A DNA stretch of 64,000 nt from Streptomyces angustmyceticus (GCF_019933235.1 NZ_CP082945.1:7787501-7851500), one strand, 5' to 3'. Positions 45,694 to 54,840 are shown, counted from the first letter of the stretch. Numbers and translations: made by a program. Notes: generated from the sequence alone by a model not told the origin.

Positions 45694-47520
45694 ATGTGCG
45701 GAATCACCGGATGGGTGTCCTTCCACCACGACGCCCGCACCCAGGGCCCGGTACTCGACGCCATGACGGCCACCCTCGCTCCACGAGGCCCGGACGCGTA
45801 CGGTGCCTGGCTCGGCGAGCACACCGCGCTCGGTCACCGTCGCCTGGCCGTCATCGACCCGGGCGGTGGCGTACAGCCGATGACCGACCGGCCCGACCAC
45901 CCGACCACCGTGCTCAGCTACAGCGGCGAGGTGTACAACCACCACCACCTGCGCGCCGAACTACGCGGCCGGGGGCACCGCTTCCACACCCGCAGCGACA
46001 CCGAGGTGGTGCTGCGCGCGTACGCCGAATGGGGTGCGGATCTCGCCGACCACCTGGAGGGCATGTTCGCCTTCGCCGTGTGGGACGACCGTGCCCAGCG
46101 GCTCCTGCTGGTACGCGACCGCCTCGGCGTCAAACCGCTGTACTGGGCCGCCGTCGACGGCGGCCTGGCCTTCGCCTCCGAACCCAAGGCCCTGTTCGCC
46201 CACCCGGAGATCCGGCCACGGGTGGACGCCGACGGGCTGCGGGAGGCGTACGGCCTGCTCTTCAACACCGGGCCGACAGTGTGGTCCGGGGTGCGCGAGG
46301 TGGAACCCGGCGGCCTGCTCGCACTGGACCGCGACGGCATCCGCGAGCGCCGCTACTGGCAGCTGGCGGCCGACGCTCATGACGACGACCGGGACACGGC
46401 CGTCGAACGGATCAGTGAGCTGGTCGGCGCGGCCGCCCGCAGCCAGCTGGAGGCCGATGTCCCGCTGTGCAGCCTGCTGTCCGGCGGCATCGACTCCACG
46501 GTCCTGACCGCGCTGCTCGCCGACGAACTCCGCCTGCGCGAAGGCCCGGACGCCCGCATCCGCTCCTACGCCGTCGACTACAGCGACCAGGCCGCGCAGT
46601 TCACCGGCGACGTCCTGCGCACCGGCCACGACACCCCGTTCGCCGCCGAGGCCGGCACCTACCTCGGCACCGACCACAGCACGGTCGTCCTCGACCCGCT
46701 CGCGCTGCTCGACCCCGAGCACCGTAAGGCGGTCGTGGTGGCGAGGGACTCACCGATCGGCGTCGGCGACATGGACACCTCCCTGTATCTGCTCTTCGGC
46801 GAGATCCGCAAGCACTCCACCGTGGCCGTCTCCGGCGAGGCCGCGGACGAGGTCTTCGGCGGCTACCCCTGGTTCCACTCCCCGAAGGCCCTGAACGCCG
46901 CCACCTTCCCCTGGCTCCTCGTCACCGGCGACGAGGCCGCCATGCCGCTCAACCCGGCACTCGACCTGCGCATCGCGGAGTTCCGCGAGGACACCTACCG
47001 CAGCGCGCTGGCCGCCGTACCGCACCGCGACGACGAAACCCCCGCCGAGCACCGGCAACGCGAGATGCAGCACCTGTCCCTGACCCGCTGGCTGCGCCAA
47101 CTTCTGCACCGGAAAGACCGGTTGAGCATGGCGCAGGGCCTGGAGGTCCGCGTCCCGTACTGCGACCACCGCCTCGTCGAGTACGCCTTCGCCACGCCGT
47201 GGACGCTGAAGAGCTTCGACGGCCGGGAGAAGAGCCTGCTGCGCGCCGCCGGCGCCGGTCTCGCGCCCGGCTCCGTGCTGCACCGGCCCAAGAACCACTA
47301 CCCGGCCACCCACCACCCCGACTACAACCGCGGCCTCCAGGGCCTAGCCCGCGACGCCCTGGCCACCGATCAGGCCCGGGCCCTGGCCGACGAGACCCAG
47401 CTCAAACCCTGCCTCGACACCCCGCCCGACCGACTGGAATGGGGCCACCGCCTCCGCCTCGAACGCGTCGTCGACCTGGCCTTGTGGCTGGACCACTACC
47501 GGCCCGAACTCGCCCTCTGA
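45694..47520 (+). CDS. asnB: Asparagine-synthetase-like glutamine-dependent amidotransferase (AsnB family)
   Basis: 608 residues. Residues 1 to about 210 form an Ntn glutaminase with Cys2 (MCGITGW) as nucleophile and the RGPDA, GHRRL and DTEV segments. Residues about 230-600 form a synthetase domain with ATP loop SGGIDS at 263-268, SGEAADEVFGGYPWF, and VRVPYCDHRLVEYAF. Expected reaction: glutamine plus an acid and ATP to an amide. One oddity is in the NGE oxyanion motif: the Asn is replaced by Ser77 (YSGEVYN). In Streptomyces pathways such proteins can amidate small molecules rather than aspartate. It follows the MFS gene by 15 bases. Confidence 0.9.
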   Translation: MCGITGWVSFHHDARTQGPVLDAMTATLAPRGPDAYGAWLGEHTALGHRRLAVIDPGGGVQPMTDRPDHPTTVLSYSGEVYNHHHLRAELRGRGHRFHTRSDTEVVLRAYAEWGADLADHLEGMFAFAVWDDRAQRLLLVRDRLGVKPLYWAAVDGGLAFASEPKALFAHPEIRPRVDADGLREAYGLLFNTGPTVWSGVREVEPGGLLALDRDGIRERRYWQLAADAHDDDRDTAVERISELVGAAARSQLEADVPLCSLLSGGIDSTVLTALLADELRLREGPDARIRSYAVDYSDQAAQFTGDVLRTGHDTPFAAEAGTYLGTDHSTVVLDPLALLDPEHRKAVVVARDSPIGVGDMDTSLYLLFGEIRKHSTVAVSGEAADEVFGGYPWFHSPKALNAATFPWLLVTGDEAAMPLNPALDLRIAEFREDTYRSALAAVPHRDDETPAEHRQREMQHLSLTRWLRQLLHRKDRLSMAQGLEVRVPYCDHRLVEYAFATPWTLKSFDGREKSLLRAAGAGLAPGSVLHRPKNHYPATHHPDYNRGLQGLARDALATDQARALADETQLKPCLDTPPDRLEWGHRLRLERVVDLALWLDHYRPELAL

Positions 47521-47531
47521 GGAGCCGTCGC

Positions 47532-47705
47532 ATGCCGCTCCCCGAACGTCTCACGTCACGGCACTCGCCGCCGTCTGCCGTCATGGGCTCGGCGGATGCC
47601 CTCACCGCGGCGGCATCCGGCGAACCGGGAGACCGTCCACCCAGCGACGCCGTGCCAGAAGGGCGGCGCGCCGCTGGTGGCAGCGCCGGTGCTCGCAACT
47701 CGTGA
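47532..47705 (+). CDS. Candidate small ORF (57 residues) after the AsnB-like gene
   Basis: ATG 47532 has GAGGAG seven bases upstream (overlapping the AsnB stop codon), and the ORF follows AsnB by only 11 bases. The product begins MPLPERLTSRH and is serine/alanine/glycine-rich, with no membrane helix and no family match. It could be a true small protein, a peptide substrate, or the 5' fragment of a gene lost from this operon. Codon bias gives no strong support. Confidence 0.35.
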   Translation: MPLPERLTSRHSPPSAVMGSADALTAAASGEPGDRPPSDAVPEGRRAAGGSAGARNS

Positions 47706-48132
47706 CGCCCGGGGCACTCACTGATCCCCCGCAGGGTGGCAAGCCAACGGTCCACCCGTGGCCTCGCTCGCCAACGCACGGTTCGGCATAGCTGCCACCG
47801 CGAATTCATCGCCGCACCGCACTGTGATGCACATCACTCTTCATCGGCCTGTCGGCGGAGTCTCGACGTCAAGGGATTCGCGCCCTCGAAAAAGACTTGG
47901 TCACGGTAAGTGTCCAGATCTTTGCTGTGCGTCTACCGGTCGGTAGGTGTCGCGCAGTGGGCGTCTTCGGAAGCTCAGCTGCCACGGTCGATCGAAATTC
48001 CTCTGAGGGGACTTCCACGTTTGGCCATCCTGGGCCGCTTAGCTGTTCCTTGAGGGCAGTGAAGTCCTCCGGCACGCAATGCAGTTGGGCTTGCGGGGGC
48101 TGGCCCGGTGCCGACTACTGGAAGGAATCATC
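47706..48132. other. Intergenic stretch, no gene recognised
   Basis: 427 bases. The GC content falls around 47800-48000. No family match; the promoter of the sigma-factor-like operon is likely here. Confidence 0.4.
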
Positions 48133-48342
48133 TTGTTCAATCTGCTCATTGGCGCGCTGGTGATAGCCACGGCTGTGCGTGCCTTCGCCCCCGATGCGGT
48201 GCGTCTGGCAAGGCGGGGGCTCGCAGTAGTCGTCAAGGTGGGGGCCGCTTCGCTGGCTGATCACCGGCGTACCGAGGGGCCGCCCCGTCGGCTCACGGAG
48301 ATGTCCCTGTCCCTTCCGGTCGGCGAGGGGGAGGAGGCGTGA
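48133..48342 (+). CDS. Small membrane-associated protein preceding the sigma-like gene
   Basis: 69 residues from TTG 48133, which has GGAAGGAA upstream. One hydrophobic helix (LIGALVIATAVRAFA) is followed by a basic region and an acidic tail. Its stop overlaps the GTG start of the sigma-like gene (GTGA), so they are coupled. The sequence does not match a known anti-sigma factor; a membrane tether or regulator is possible, by position only. Confidence 0.5.
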   Translation: MFNLLIGALVIATAVRAFAPDAVRLARRGLAVVVKVGAASLADHRRTEGPPRRLTEMSLSLPVGEGEEA

Positions 48343-48926
48343 GGGAGAACAGGAAGATCGGCGCGATGGCGCCGAGCGCTGGCGTGCATGCACCGCAGCG
48401 GATCCCGCTGGCCTTCTGGGTCTTTCATGGTCGCTTCCACGGGGCCTACCGGAAGTACGCGGAACTCCATCTCGGCGACGAGAGGCTCGCCGGCCGAGTC
48501 GTCCACGCGGTCTTCCTCAACCTCCTGCAGGGCTGGACGCGGCTCATGGAGGAGGCCAGCCCTGCCGCAAGCGCCTGGGCGCATCTCAAGGAGACCGTCG
48601 ACGACGTCCTCATGGCCCAGGGGCGGGATTCCGCCATGGCTGAGACGGCCGTCTTCCGGCGAGTGGCCCGCGCGGTGCTGGAGGATGCACGGGACGAATT
48701 CGCCGCCATGGAGAGCAGCGTCGGACTGTACCCCGCCATCGCCCGTCTGCCTGCACGGCAGTTCGATGTGATGGTGCTGCATTACGTCCTCGACTGCAGC
48801 ACGGCCAAGACTGCCAGCATCCTGGGAATCTCCGAAGCCACGGTGCGCTCACACCGCTTCCACGCCCGCAACCGGATCGCTCGCGAACTGGGCCTAGAAC
48901 CCGACACTGAACACCACGAGGACTGA
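48339..48926 (+). CDS. Sigma-70-like factor (ECF-like, divergent region 2)
   Basis: 195 residues from GTG 48339. The C-terminal 60 residues form a clear sigma region 4 (LPARQFDVMVLHYVLDCSTAKTASILGISEATVRSHRFHARNRIA). The N-terminal region (YAELHLGDERLAGRVVHAVFLNLL) is a weak sigma region 2-like helix pair, with fewer conserved core-binding residues than standard ECF factors. It may recognise DNA as a specialised sigma or as a DNA-binding regulator with a sigma-4 fold. It is coupled to the small gene before it and 13 bases from the gene after it. Confidence 0.78.
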   Translation: MRENRKIGAMAPSAGVHAPQRIPLAFWVFHGRFHGAYRKYAELHLGDERLAGRVVHAVFLNLLQGWTRLMEEASPAASAWAHLKETVDDVLMAQGRDSAMAETAVFRRVARAVLEDARDEFAAMESSVGLYPAIARLPARQFDVMVLHYVLDCSTAKTASILGISEATVRSHRFHARNRIARELGLEPDTEHHED

Positions 48927-48939
48927 GGAGTACCGCCCC

Positions 48940-49731
48940 ATGCGGCAGCCGCGCACCCTGGATGACCTCCTGGACGATGCCCGTGCCTTTCCCGACGACG
49001 ACTTCGGGGCAGATGAGGAACGGGAACGACGCCAACTGGAGGAAGAATTCGCCGACTCGGTCCGGCGCGGCACTGCCTGGGGCGGCTACCCGTACCCCGC
49101 CGTCCTCTGTCCACCCGCGGCCGCGGCCGGGCGCCCCGCTCCGGCACCCCGTAGAGAGCGGGCAGCCCGACAGCTTCGAGCGCTGTCAACCTGGACTGTC
49201 CGAGGCCCGTATGCCGCCCGGCACATCGCCAGCCTGGCCACGACACACCAGATCGACACCGACAGCTCCATGGCCTTCGCCTGCTTGCTGCATCTGGCCG
49301 GCCGTGACGAGCAGGCCGAGTTCCTGTGGCAGTTCGCCGCAGGTGCCGGCAAGGCAGCCTCAGCCGAATGTCTGTACCTGCTGTACGTCACTCGCGGCGA
49401 GTTGCGCCACGCGCGGCACTGGGCCCGTCAGGCAGCCGATCTGGACGCGGGCGATGCGGAACCTCACCGCCGCATCTCCTCTTCGCCCCCTTGCCGGGAC
49501 CGTGAGCCCTTGACCTCCCTCATGCTCCTACGCGCACTACGGATCCTGCGTCAGAACACCCACACCACCGGACGCTGGACGAGGGAATCCTTCTGCGGGC
49601 GCGCCGGGACGATTTCCCGATCCCTGACCGTCGCCGTCCAGGGGCTCACAGCCGAATCCAGCGCCGAAGCAGATGCCCTGCCCTGGCCCGACCTCGCGCT
49701 CGCCGACCAACTCCACGAGTGCCGAGCCTGA
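48940..49731 (+). CDS. Hypothetical helical-repeat (TPR-like) protein
   Basis: 263 residues, no known family. The first 45 residues are acidic (LDDLLDDARAFPDDDFGADEE). The centre (about 75-175) consists of repeated helix pairs (AFACLLHLAGRDEQAEFLWQF, ASAECLYLLYVTRGELRHARHWARQAAD) resembling TPR repeats. It starts 13 bases after the sigma-like gene and is probably a regulator or partner of it. The acidic head could bind a basic partner such as the sigma C-terminus; this is inference. Confidence 0.65.
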   Translation: MRQPRTLDDLLDDARAFPDDDFGADEERERRQLEEEFADSVRRGTAWGGYPYPAVLCPPAAAAGRPAPAPRRERAARQLRALSTWTVRGPYAARHIASLATTHQIDTDSSMAFACLLHLAGRDEQAEFLWQFAAGAGKAASAECLYLLYVTRGELRHARHWARQAADLDAGDAEPHRRISSSPPCRDREPLTSLMLLRALRILRQNTHTTGRWTRESFCGRAGTISRSLTVAVQGLTAESSAEADALPWPDLALADQLHECRA

Positions 49732-49841
49732 AATGGGATCGTGGCTTCGGGAACGTGCGGAAGCCTGAAGGTGTAGGTCCGCCGGCTCTCAGGGGCAGGG
49801 GTGTCTCCTCGGCTCACGGCACTGGCCTGACCACCGGCGTC

Positions 49842-50918
49842 CTACCTGTCGTCCTCGTCGCGGCTGTCCTCGAAGACGAAGAGCGGCTTTGCGCCGTGCG
49901 CGGGTGCTTCGGCGAACGCGACGGCTTCCGCGAAGCGTTCGAGCGGGAACGGCTCGCCTCGGGGGATGCTGAGCACTTCCTCGGCGACGAGACCGCGCAC
50001 CTCGGACAGTGCGCGCACGACATCCGCGGGTGAGGCGGCGCCGAACCAGCGGTTCAGCCAGAAGCCGCGGACCGTCTTGGTCTCGTAGATGACCGAGCGC
50101 GCCGGCAGCGGGATCGTCAGCGCTGCCGGGTCGGTCTGCCGGTGGGTGGAGAGCGCGCCGTAGACCACGACCTCTCCTCCCGGGGCCAATGCCTGGGATA
50201 CCTGGGCACCCACGGGGCCCGCGACACAGTCGATGGCTTTGCGCACTCCGGCCGGTTCGGCGATCTCGGCCACACGCTGCAACAGGTCCTCGTCCGCCGT
50301 GCAGATGGCCTCGTCGCCACCGAGCGTCCTGATCTCCTCGACGGCATCGCGCCGGCGCACGACATTGATCGTGCGCACACCCAGATGCCTGGCAAGCCGT
50401 ATGACGATCCGGCCGACGGTGGAGCCCGCGGCCGTCTGCAACAGCCATTCATCCCGCTGTACGTCGAGTTCGCGCGTCACCAGGAGCAGCGCGGTCAACG
50501 GGTTGACGGCGAGCTGACAGGCGGTGGAGTCGCTCAGATGATCGGGGACCGGCAGGATCCTTCGTGCATCGGCGACAAGGTATTCCTGCCACGTGCCGGC
50601 CACCTGCGGCGGCCCGGGTATCGCCGGGACAACAACGGCCACCACGCGCTCGCCGACCTTCAGCCCCTCGGTATCCGGGCCCAGGGCCTCAACACGGCCC
50701 ACACATTCCATGTGCCCCCCGACAGTGGGGAAGTCGGGGGAGAATCCGTAACGGCCACGCAGCACATGCAGGTCACTGGCGTGAATCGGCGTCGCCTTCA
50801 CCCGGATCAACGCCTGCCCGGCTTCCGGCGTGGGAACAGGACGGGATTCCAGCCGCAGGACATCGGCCGGCTCACCCACTCTTCCGGCTACGAGCGCGCG
50901 CATGGATTGTGGTGGCAT
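49842..50918 (-). CDS. Zinc-independent MDR-type NADPH oxidoreductase (trans-2-enoyl-CoA/quinone reductase-like)
   Basis: 358 residues. The GroES-like N-terminal domain (VKATPIHASDLHVLRGRYGF, PTVGGHMECVGRVEALG) and the Rossmann domain (LLQTAAGSTVGRIVIRLARHLGVRTINVVRR) are those of MECR/ETR-type medium-chain reductases that reduce enoyl thioesters or enones with NADPH. The zinc ligands of true alcohol dehydrogenases are missing. ATG 50918 has AAGG 10 bases upstream; ATG 50903 is an alternative. It stands alone, convergent with the TPR-like gene. Confidence 0.85.
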   Translation of the reverse strand: MPPQSMRALVAGRVGEPADVLRLESRPVPTPEAGQALIRVKATPIHASDLHVLRGRYGFSPDFPTVGGHMECVGRVEALGPDTEGLKVGERVVAVVVPAIPGPPQVAGTWQEYLVADARRILPVPDHLSDSTACQLAVNPLTALLLVTRELDVQRDEWLLQTAAGSTVGRIVIRLARHLGVRTINVVRRRDAVEEIRTLGGDEAICTADEDLLQRVAEIAEPAGVRKAIDCVAGPVGAQVSQALAPGGEVVVYGALSTHRQTDPAALTIPLPARSVIYETKTVRGFWLNRWFGAASPADVVRALSEVRGLVAEEVLSIPRGEPFPLERFAEAVAFAEAPAHGAKPLFVFEDSRDEDDR

Positions 50919-51168
50919 GAGTGACCTTTCGTCTCTCCCCGACGACATTGATCACCTTGACGGACCGGACCCCGGCACATGCCCTGCCACATCCGCCGCA
51001 CGCACCGCACCGGAGAGCCCTTGGACCCTGGACATCACGCTAAGCGTCTCTGGCAGGCCCCGCAATCCAGCCTCCGACAGGTCCGCCTCCCGCAGCTCAC
51101 CAGTGCGCCGCCGGGCGCGCGGCCGGCCGGTGCGGAGACAGGGCCGCGCCACAGTCGATTGCCTGACT

Positions 51169-52275
51169 TCAGGAGCTCTTGGCGATCGCGATGATGACGG
51201 CGTCGTCGCCGAGGTTTCCCCCTGCATGACGGAGCAGGTCGGCGTGGAGGTGGCGGACGAGGGCGTCGGGGGCGGCCGCGCTGCCGGCTGTGACCCGATC
51301 GGCCAGAGGATAGAAGGCGCCACTCCGGTCACGGGCTTCGATGACCCCGTCGGTGTACAGCAACAGCAGGTCGCCGAGCTCGAACGAGAAGGTTTCCACC
51401 TTGTAGTCGCTCGCCGAGGGGGCGGTGAGGCCGAGGGGGAGGGCGGGCTCGTCGGCTTCCAGAGTCCGGACCTTGCCGTCACGGAGCAGCAGCGGCGGCG
51501 GGTGACCGCAGTTCACGAGCGCGATAAAGGGGTCGTCATCGTGGATGTCCAGAACCAGCGCGGTGGTGAACGACTCCTCGGCTTCGGGATCGCCGTCGGC
51601 GCGGTGGCGCGTGCTCCAGTACGCGACGTTTCCCAGGTGCGCCACGATCTCGGGCAGAGGAAGCTCGCGGTAGGCGGAGCCCCGGAAGGCCCCGAGGATC
51701 GACGCGGCCTCGTCCACGGCAGGCAACCCTCTGCCGCGGACGTCGCCGACGACCACGCGGGTGGCACCACAGCAGGGCACCGCCGCGTACAGGTCGCCGC
51801 CGATCTGGGCCTCGGACTCGGCCGCGAGGTACCTGGAGGCGATCCGCAGTCCTCCGACTCTGCGAGGCAGAGGCCGTACGAGCACCCGCTGTGCCGTGGT
51901 GGCAACGGTACGTATCTCTTCGAGCTCCCGCTCGCGCCGGTCGCGCACGTAACAGAAGACGGTCACCAATACTGAGATGAGGAACAGGGCGGCGACCTGG
52001 GCCAGGTGGTTCGCGGTCATCAGGCCACCGTGCAGCTGCCCGATGAGCACTTGGGCCGCTACGGCGAGGGCGCCGATGGCGGCGGTGACGCCTGGACCGG
52101 CGAAGGAAGCGGTGATCGCCGGCGCGGCCACCAGAAACGGGCCCAGGTGGATGGCCTCCGGGATGTTGATGTCGATCACTGTGACCGCCGCGATGATGGC
52201 GAGGGGGATGGTGATCAACCCGGTGCTTGGCCGCCAGGGTCTCCTGAAGCCGGTAAGGCCATGCCGGACGCGCAT
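51169..52275 (-). CDS. Membrane PP2C (SpoIIE-type) serine phosphatase
   Basis: 368 residues. Three or four membrane helices occupy the N-terminal 125 residues (STGLITIPLAIIAAVTVIDI, AAIGALAVAAQVLIGQL, VAALFLISVLVTVFCYV). They are followed by a PP2C domain of the SpoIIE/RsbU type (IGGDLYAAV, VVGDVRGRGLPAVDEAA, LVNCGHPPPLLL, LLLYTDGVIEARD, DDAVIIAI). These enzymes dephosphorylate anti-anti-sigma factors in Streptomyces. The membrane part suggests a surface signal. ATG 52275 has AGGAG only four bases upstream, so GTG 52290 remains possible. Confidence 0.9.
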   Translation of the reverse strand: MRVRHGLTGFRRPWRPSTGLITIPLAIIAAVTVIDINIPEAIHLGPFLVAAPAITASFAGPGVTAAIGALAVAAQVLIGQLHGGLMTANHLAQVAALFLISVLVTVFCYVRDRRERELEEIRTVATTAQRVLVRPLPRRVGGLRIASRYLAAESEAQIGGDLYAAVPCCGATRVVVGDVRGRGLPAVDEAASILGAFRGSAYRELPLPEIVAHLGNVAYWSTRHRADGDPEAEESFTTALVLDIHDDDPFIALVNCGHPPPLLLRDGKVRTLEADEPALPLGLTAPSASDYKVETFSFELGDLLLLYTDGVIEARDRSGAFYPLADRVTAGSAAAPDALVRHLHADLLRHAGGNLGDDAVIIAIAKSS

Positions 52276-52688
52276 ATCTCCTGCATACACCCCGGAGGCT
52301 TCCTGCGCTCCGAACGGCGTGGGGTTGGTGTGCCCCGTTGCCGGGTGCCTTCCGGCGCGACACACGTCTCCGCGCACTCCTCGGCCCTGAATCGTGGGGA
52401 CTGGCCGTAGGCGAGCCACGGGTCGTAACGGCGGAAAGCGAAATTGACGTCGTCCCACACGACGGGGGACTGCTGGTGACCGGCACAGACGCGATCCCGC
52501 ACATTTAAGCGCCGAGTCGGCGACGGCGATGCCGGCGAACGCACCAGAATCGCGGCCGTCTCGCAGTCGGTGACTGGAAGTTGGCCTGATCAAGGCAATC
52601 ACCTTGCCGAATGTGCCGACGACATCGCCCGACGATTACTCACTGGTTGAATGCCTGCAGCCGATCACACATCTGCTGGCAGCCGATA
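52276..52688. other. Intergenic stretch, no gene recognised
   Basis: 413 bases. Arginine/proline-rich shadow ORFs only. It contains the promoter region of the phosphatase gene. Confidence 0.4.
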
Positions 52689-53588
52689 TCAGGGTGCAGT
52701 GGAGTTGATCGAATCGAGGAGTTCGAGGTCTTCCCTTGTCAGATGCAGTGAGCCTGCCGCCAGGTTGTCGATGAGGTGGTCCGGGTTGCCCGTTCCCGGT
52801 ATGGCCAGGACATGTTTGCCCTGCCGCAGGGTCCATGCCAGACGCACCCGCGTCGGCGACACTCCGTGCGCACGGGCGACAGCGAGGATCTGTTCCTGCT
52901 CGGCGTGGACGGCGCCTGCTTCGCGTCCCTCGCCGGCGATGGAGAAGAAGGGCACGAACGCGATGTCGTGTGCGGCGCACGTGTGGAGCATCTCGGTGCC
53001 GGCACGTGCGTCGATGCCGTGGCGGTTCTGGACGCACACCACGGGGGCGATCGCTTGGGCTTGGGCCAGGTGACTGGGGCGTGCGGCGGAGATGCCGAGG
53101 TGGCGGATGAGTCCGGCTTCACGCAGCGCGGCGAGGGCGCCGAAGTGCTCGCTGATCGAGTCCTGGCCCTTGAGGCGCAGGTTGACCACGTCGAGGTGGT
53201 CGCGGCCGAGCTGACGCAAATTCTCCTCGACTTGGCCACGCAGCTGATCGGGCCGGGCCGGGGTCGTCCACGCACCGGACGCGTCCCGCGTGGGGCCGAC
53301 CTTGGTGGCGATCACCAGGTCGTCCGGATACGGAGCCAATGCCGAGTTGATCAGCTCGTTGGCGGAGCGTAGCCGCGAGAAGTAGAAGGCAGCGGTGTCG
53401 ATGTGGTTGACGCCGAGTTCCACCGCGCGGCGCAGTACGCCGATCACCTGGTTGCGATTGCGCGCGATGCCCTGGTGGAAGGCGGCCCTGCCGGTCAATC
53501 GCATGGCGCCGAATCCGATCCGGTTGACCGTGAGGTCCCCCAGAAGCCAGGTGCCCGCGTTCCCCGCAGGGACTCTCTCCAACGTCAT
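52689..53588 (-). CDS. Aldo/keto reductase
   Basis: 299 residues, TIM-barrel AKR. The N-terminus has VNRIGFGAMRLTGR; the catalytic Asp and Tyr are in HIDTAAFYFSRLRSANELI, Lys in LVIATKVGPT, and a conserved substrate loop in HLGISAARPSHLAQA. The C-terminus VLAIPGTGNPDHLIDNLAAGS is the NADP-binding end. Typical of AKR families 11/13 with broad carbonyl specificity. ATG 53588 follows GGGGAAGAG. It stands alone. Confidence 0.92.
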   Translation of the reverse strand: MTLERVPAGNAGTWLLGDLTVNRIGFGAMRLTGRAAFHQGIARNRNQVIGVLRRAVELGVNHIDTAAFYFSRLRSANELINSALAPYPDDLVIATKVGPTRDASGAWTTPARPDQLRGQVEENLRQLGRDHLDVVNLRLKGQDSISEHFGALAALREAGLIRHLGISAARPSHLAQAQAIAPVVCVQNRHGIDARAGTEMLHTCAAHDIAFVPFFSIAGEGREAGAVHAEQEQILAVARAHGVSPTRVRLAWTLRQGKHVLAIPGTGNPDHLIDNLAAGSLHLTREDLELLDSINSTAP

Positions 53589-53871
53589 CTCTTCCCCCAG
53601 TCCCTTCACAACAGCCCACGCCCGTCGATGATGTGAGGCGGAGCAGGCATGGAGTATGCCCAGGTGAGAGCCGTGACGAGAAGGCTCCCAGTGGTGGAGG
53701 AACGTCACAGCCGAAATGGGAATCTGCGCGGGGACCACACGGTTGTCACTGGTGTCGCTTTCACCCCCGTGAACTCGGTCAGCGGCTCCAGCACAACCCA
53801 TTCGCCGTCCGCCAGGCCCCTCTTACTGAGGATGCCCGGGGCGACGACATATCTGATCGTAGAGACACGAC

Positions 53872-54840
53872 CTAGTCCTGGGTGGTTCCGAGGGCGTCGC
53901 GCAGGAACGCCGTTGCCTGGTCGATGGCCCCGCGGGCGGCTTTGGAGTCGCTCAGCGAGTTGAGCATCATGAAGTCGTGGACCGTGCCGTCGTAGCGCAC
54001 CGTGGTCACCGGGACGTGGGCTGCTCGGAGTTTGGCGGCGTACGCCTCGCCCTCGTCGCGCAGCACGTCCGCCTCATCCACGATCAGCAGGGCCGGTGGC
54101 AGGCCGGACAGCTGCTCGGTGGTGGCGGCGTTGGGAGAAGCGGTGATCTCCGCGCGTTGCTCCGGGTCGGTCGTGTAGGCGTCCCAGAACCATTCCATCA
54201 GCCTGCGGCTCAGGTAGTAACCGGTGGCGAACTGGTCGTAGGAACCGGTGTTCATGGCCGCATCCGTGACCGGGTAGTACATCGACTGCTGAATGAATGT
54301 GACGTCGCCGCGCTCCTTGGCCATGAGGGCGAGAGCCGCGGTCATGTTTCCGCCGACCGATTCCCCGGCCACTGCCATGCGCTGTGCATCGAGCCCTTTG
54401 GACGCCCCGTCGCGGACGATCCACTGCGCGGTGGCGTAGCCCTGCTCGATGGCCACCGGGTAGTGCGCCTCGGGTGACGGCGTGTACTCGACGAAGGCCA
54501 CTGCCGCGCGGGCGCCCACCGCCAACTCCCGCACCAGACGGTCGTGGGTAGCGGCATTGCCCAGTACCCAGCCACCGCCGTGCATGTACAACACGACGGG
54601 CAGTGTTCCGATGGCGCCCTGCGGCTTGACGATGCGTACCCGCACATCGCCCACCGCCGCCGGAACCGAGACCCACTCCTCGTCGACCGGCAGCTTGTCG
54701 ACCGGCGCGGCCTGGAGGTCGTCGAGCACCTTGCGTGCCGCGGTCGGCTCCAGCTCGTACAGGAACGGATGGTGCGAGGTCGCGTCGGCGAGCTCCTGTG
54801 CCTCGGGCTCAAGGACGATGGAGGCAGTTTGACCAGCCAT
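53872..54840 (-). CDS. Hormone-sensitive-lipase-family esterase
   Basis: 322 residues. HGGGW at 87-91 forms the oxyanion hole, nucleophile Ser161 in VAGESVGGNM, Asp in LIVDEADVLRDEG, and His in YDGTVHDFMMLN. HSL-family esterases hydrolyse short acyl esters and lactones. ATG 54840 follows GGGAG. The genes upstream on the same strand (cupin and NAD(P)-binding protein) may be in the same transcript, with a gap of 265 bases. Confidence 0.92.
   Translation of the reverse strand: MAGQTASIVLEPEAQELADATSHHPFLYELEPTAARKVLDDLQAAPVDKLPVDEEWVSVPAAVGDVRVRIVKPQGAIGTLPVVLYMHGGGWVLGNAATHDRLVRELAVGARAAVAFVEYTPSPEAHYPVAIEQGYATAQWIVRDGASKGLDAQRMAVAGESVGGNMTAALALMAKERGDVTFIQQSMYYPVTDAAMNTGSYDQFATGYYLSRRLMEWFWDAYTTDPEQRAEITASPNAATTEQLSGLPPALLIVDEADVLRDEGEAYAAKLRAAHVPVTTVRYDGTVHDFMMLNSLSDSKAARGAIDQATAFLRDALGTTQD

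Noticed and set aside
53640..53871. Transposase-like fragment between the aldo/keto reductase and esterase genes
   Set aside because: A minus-strand reading resembling LADGEWVVLEPL was noted, but the rest does not continue in any transposase family and no terminal repeats are seen.
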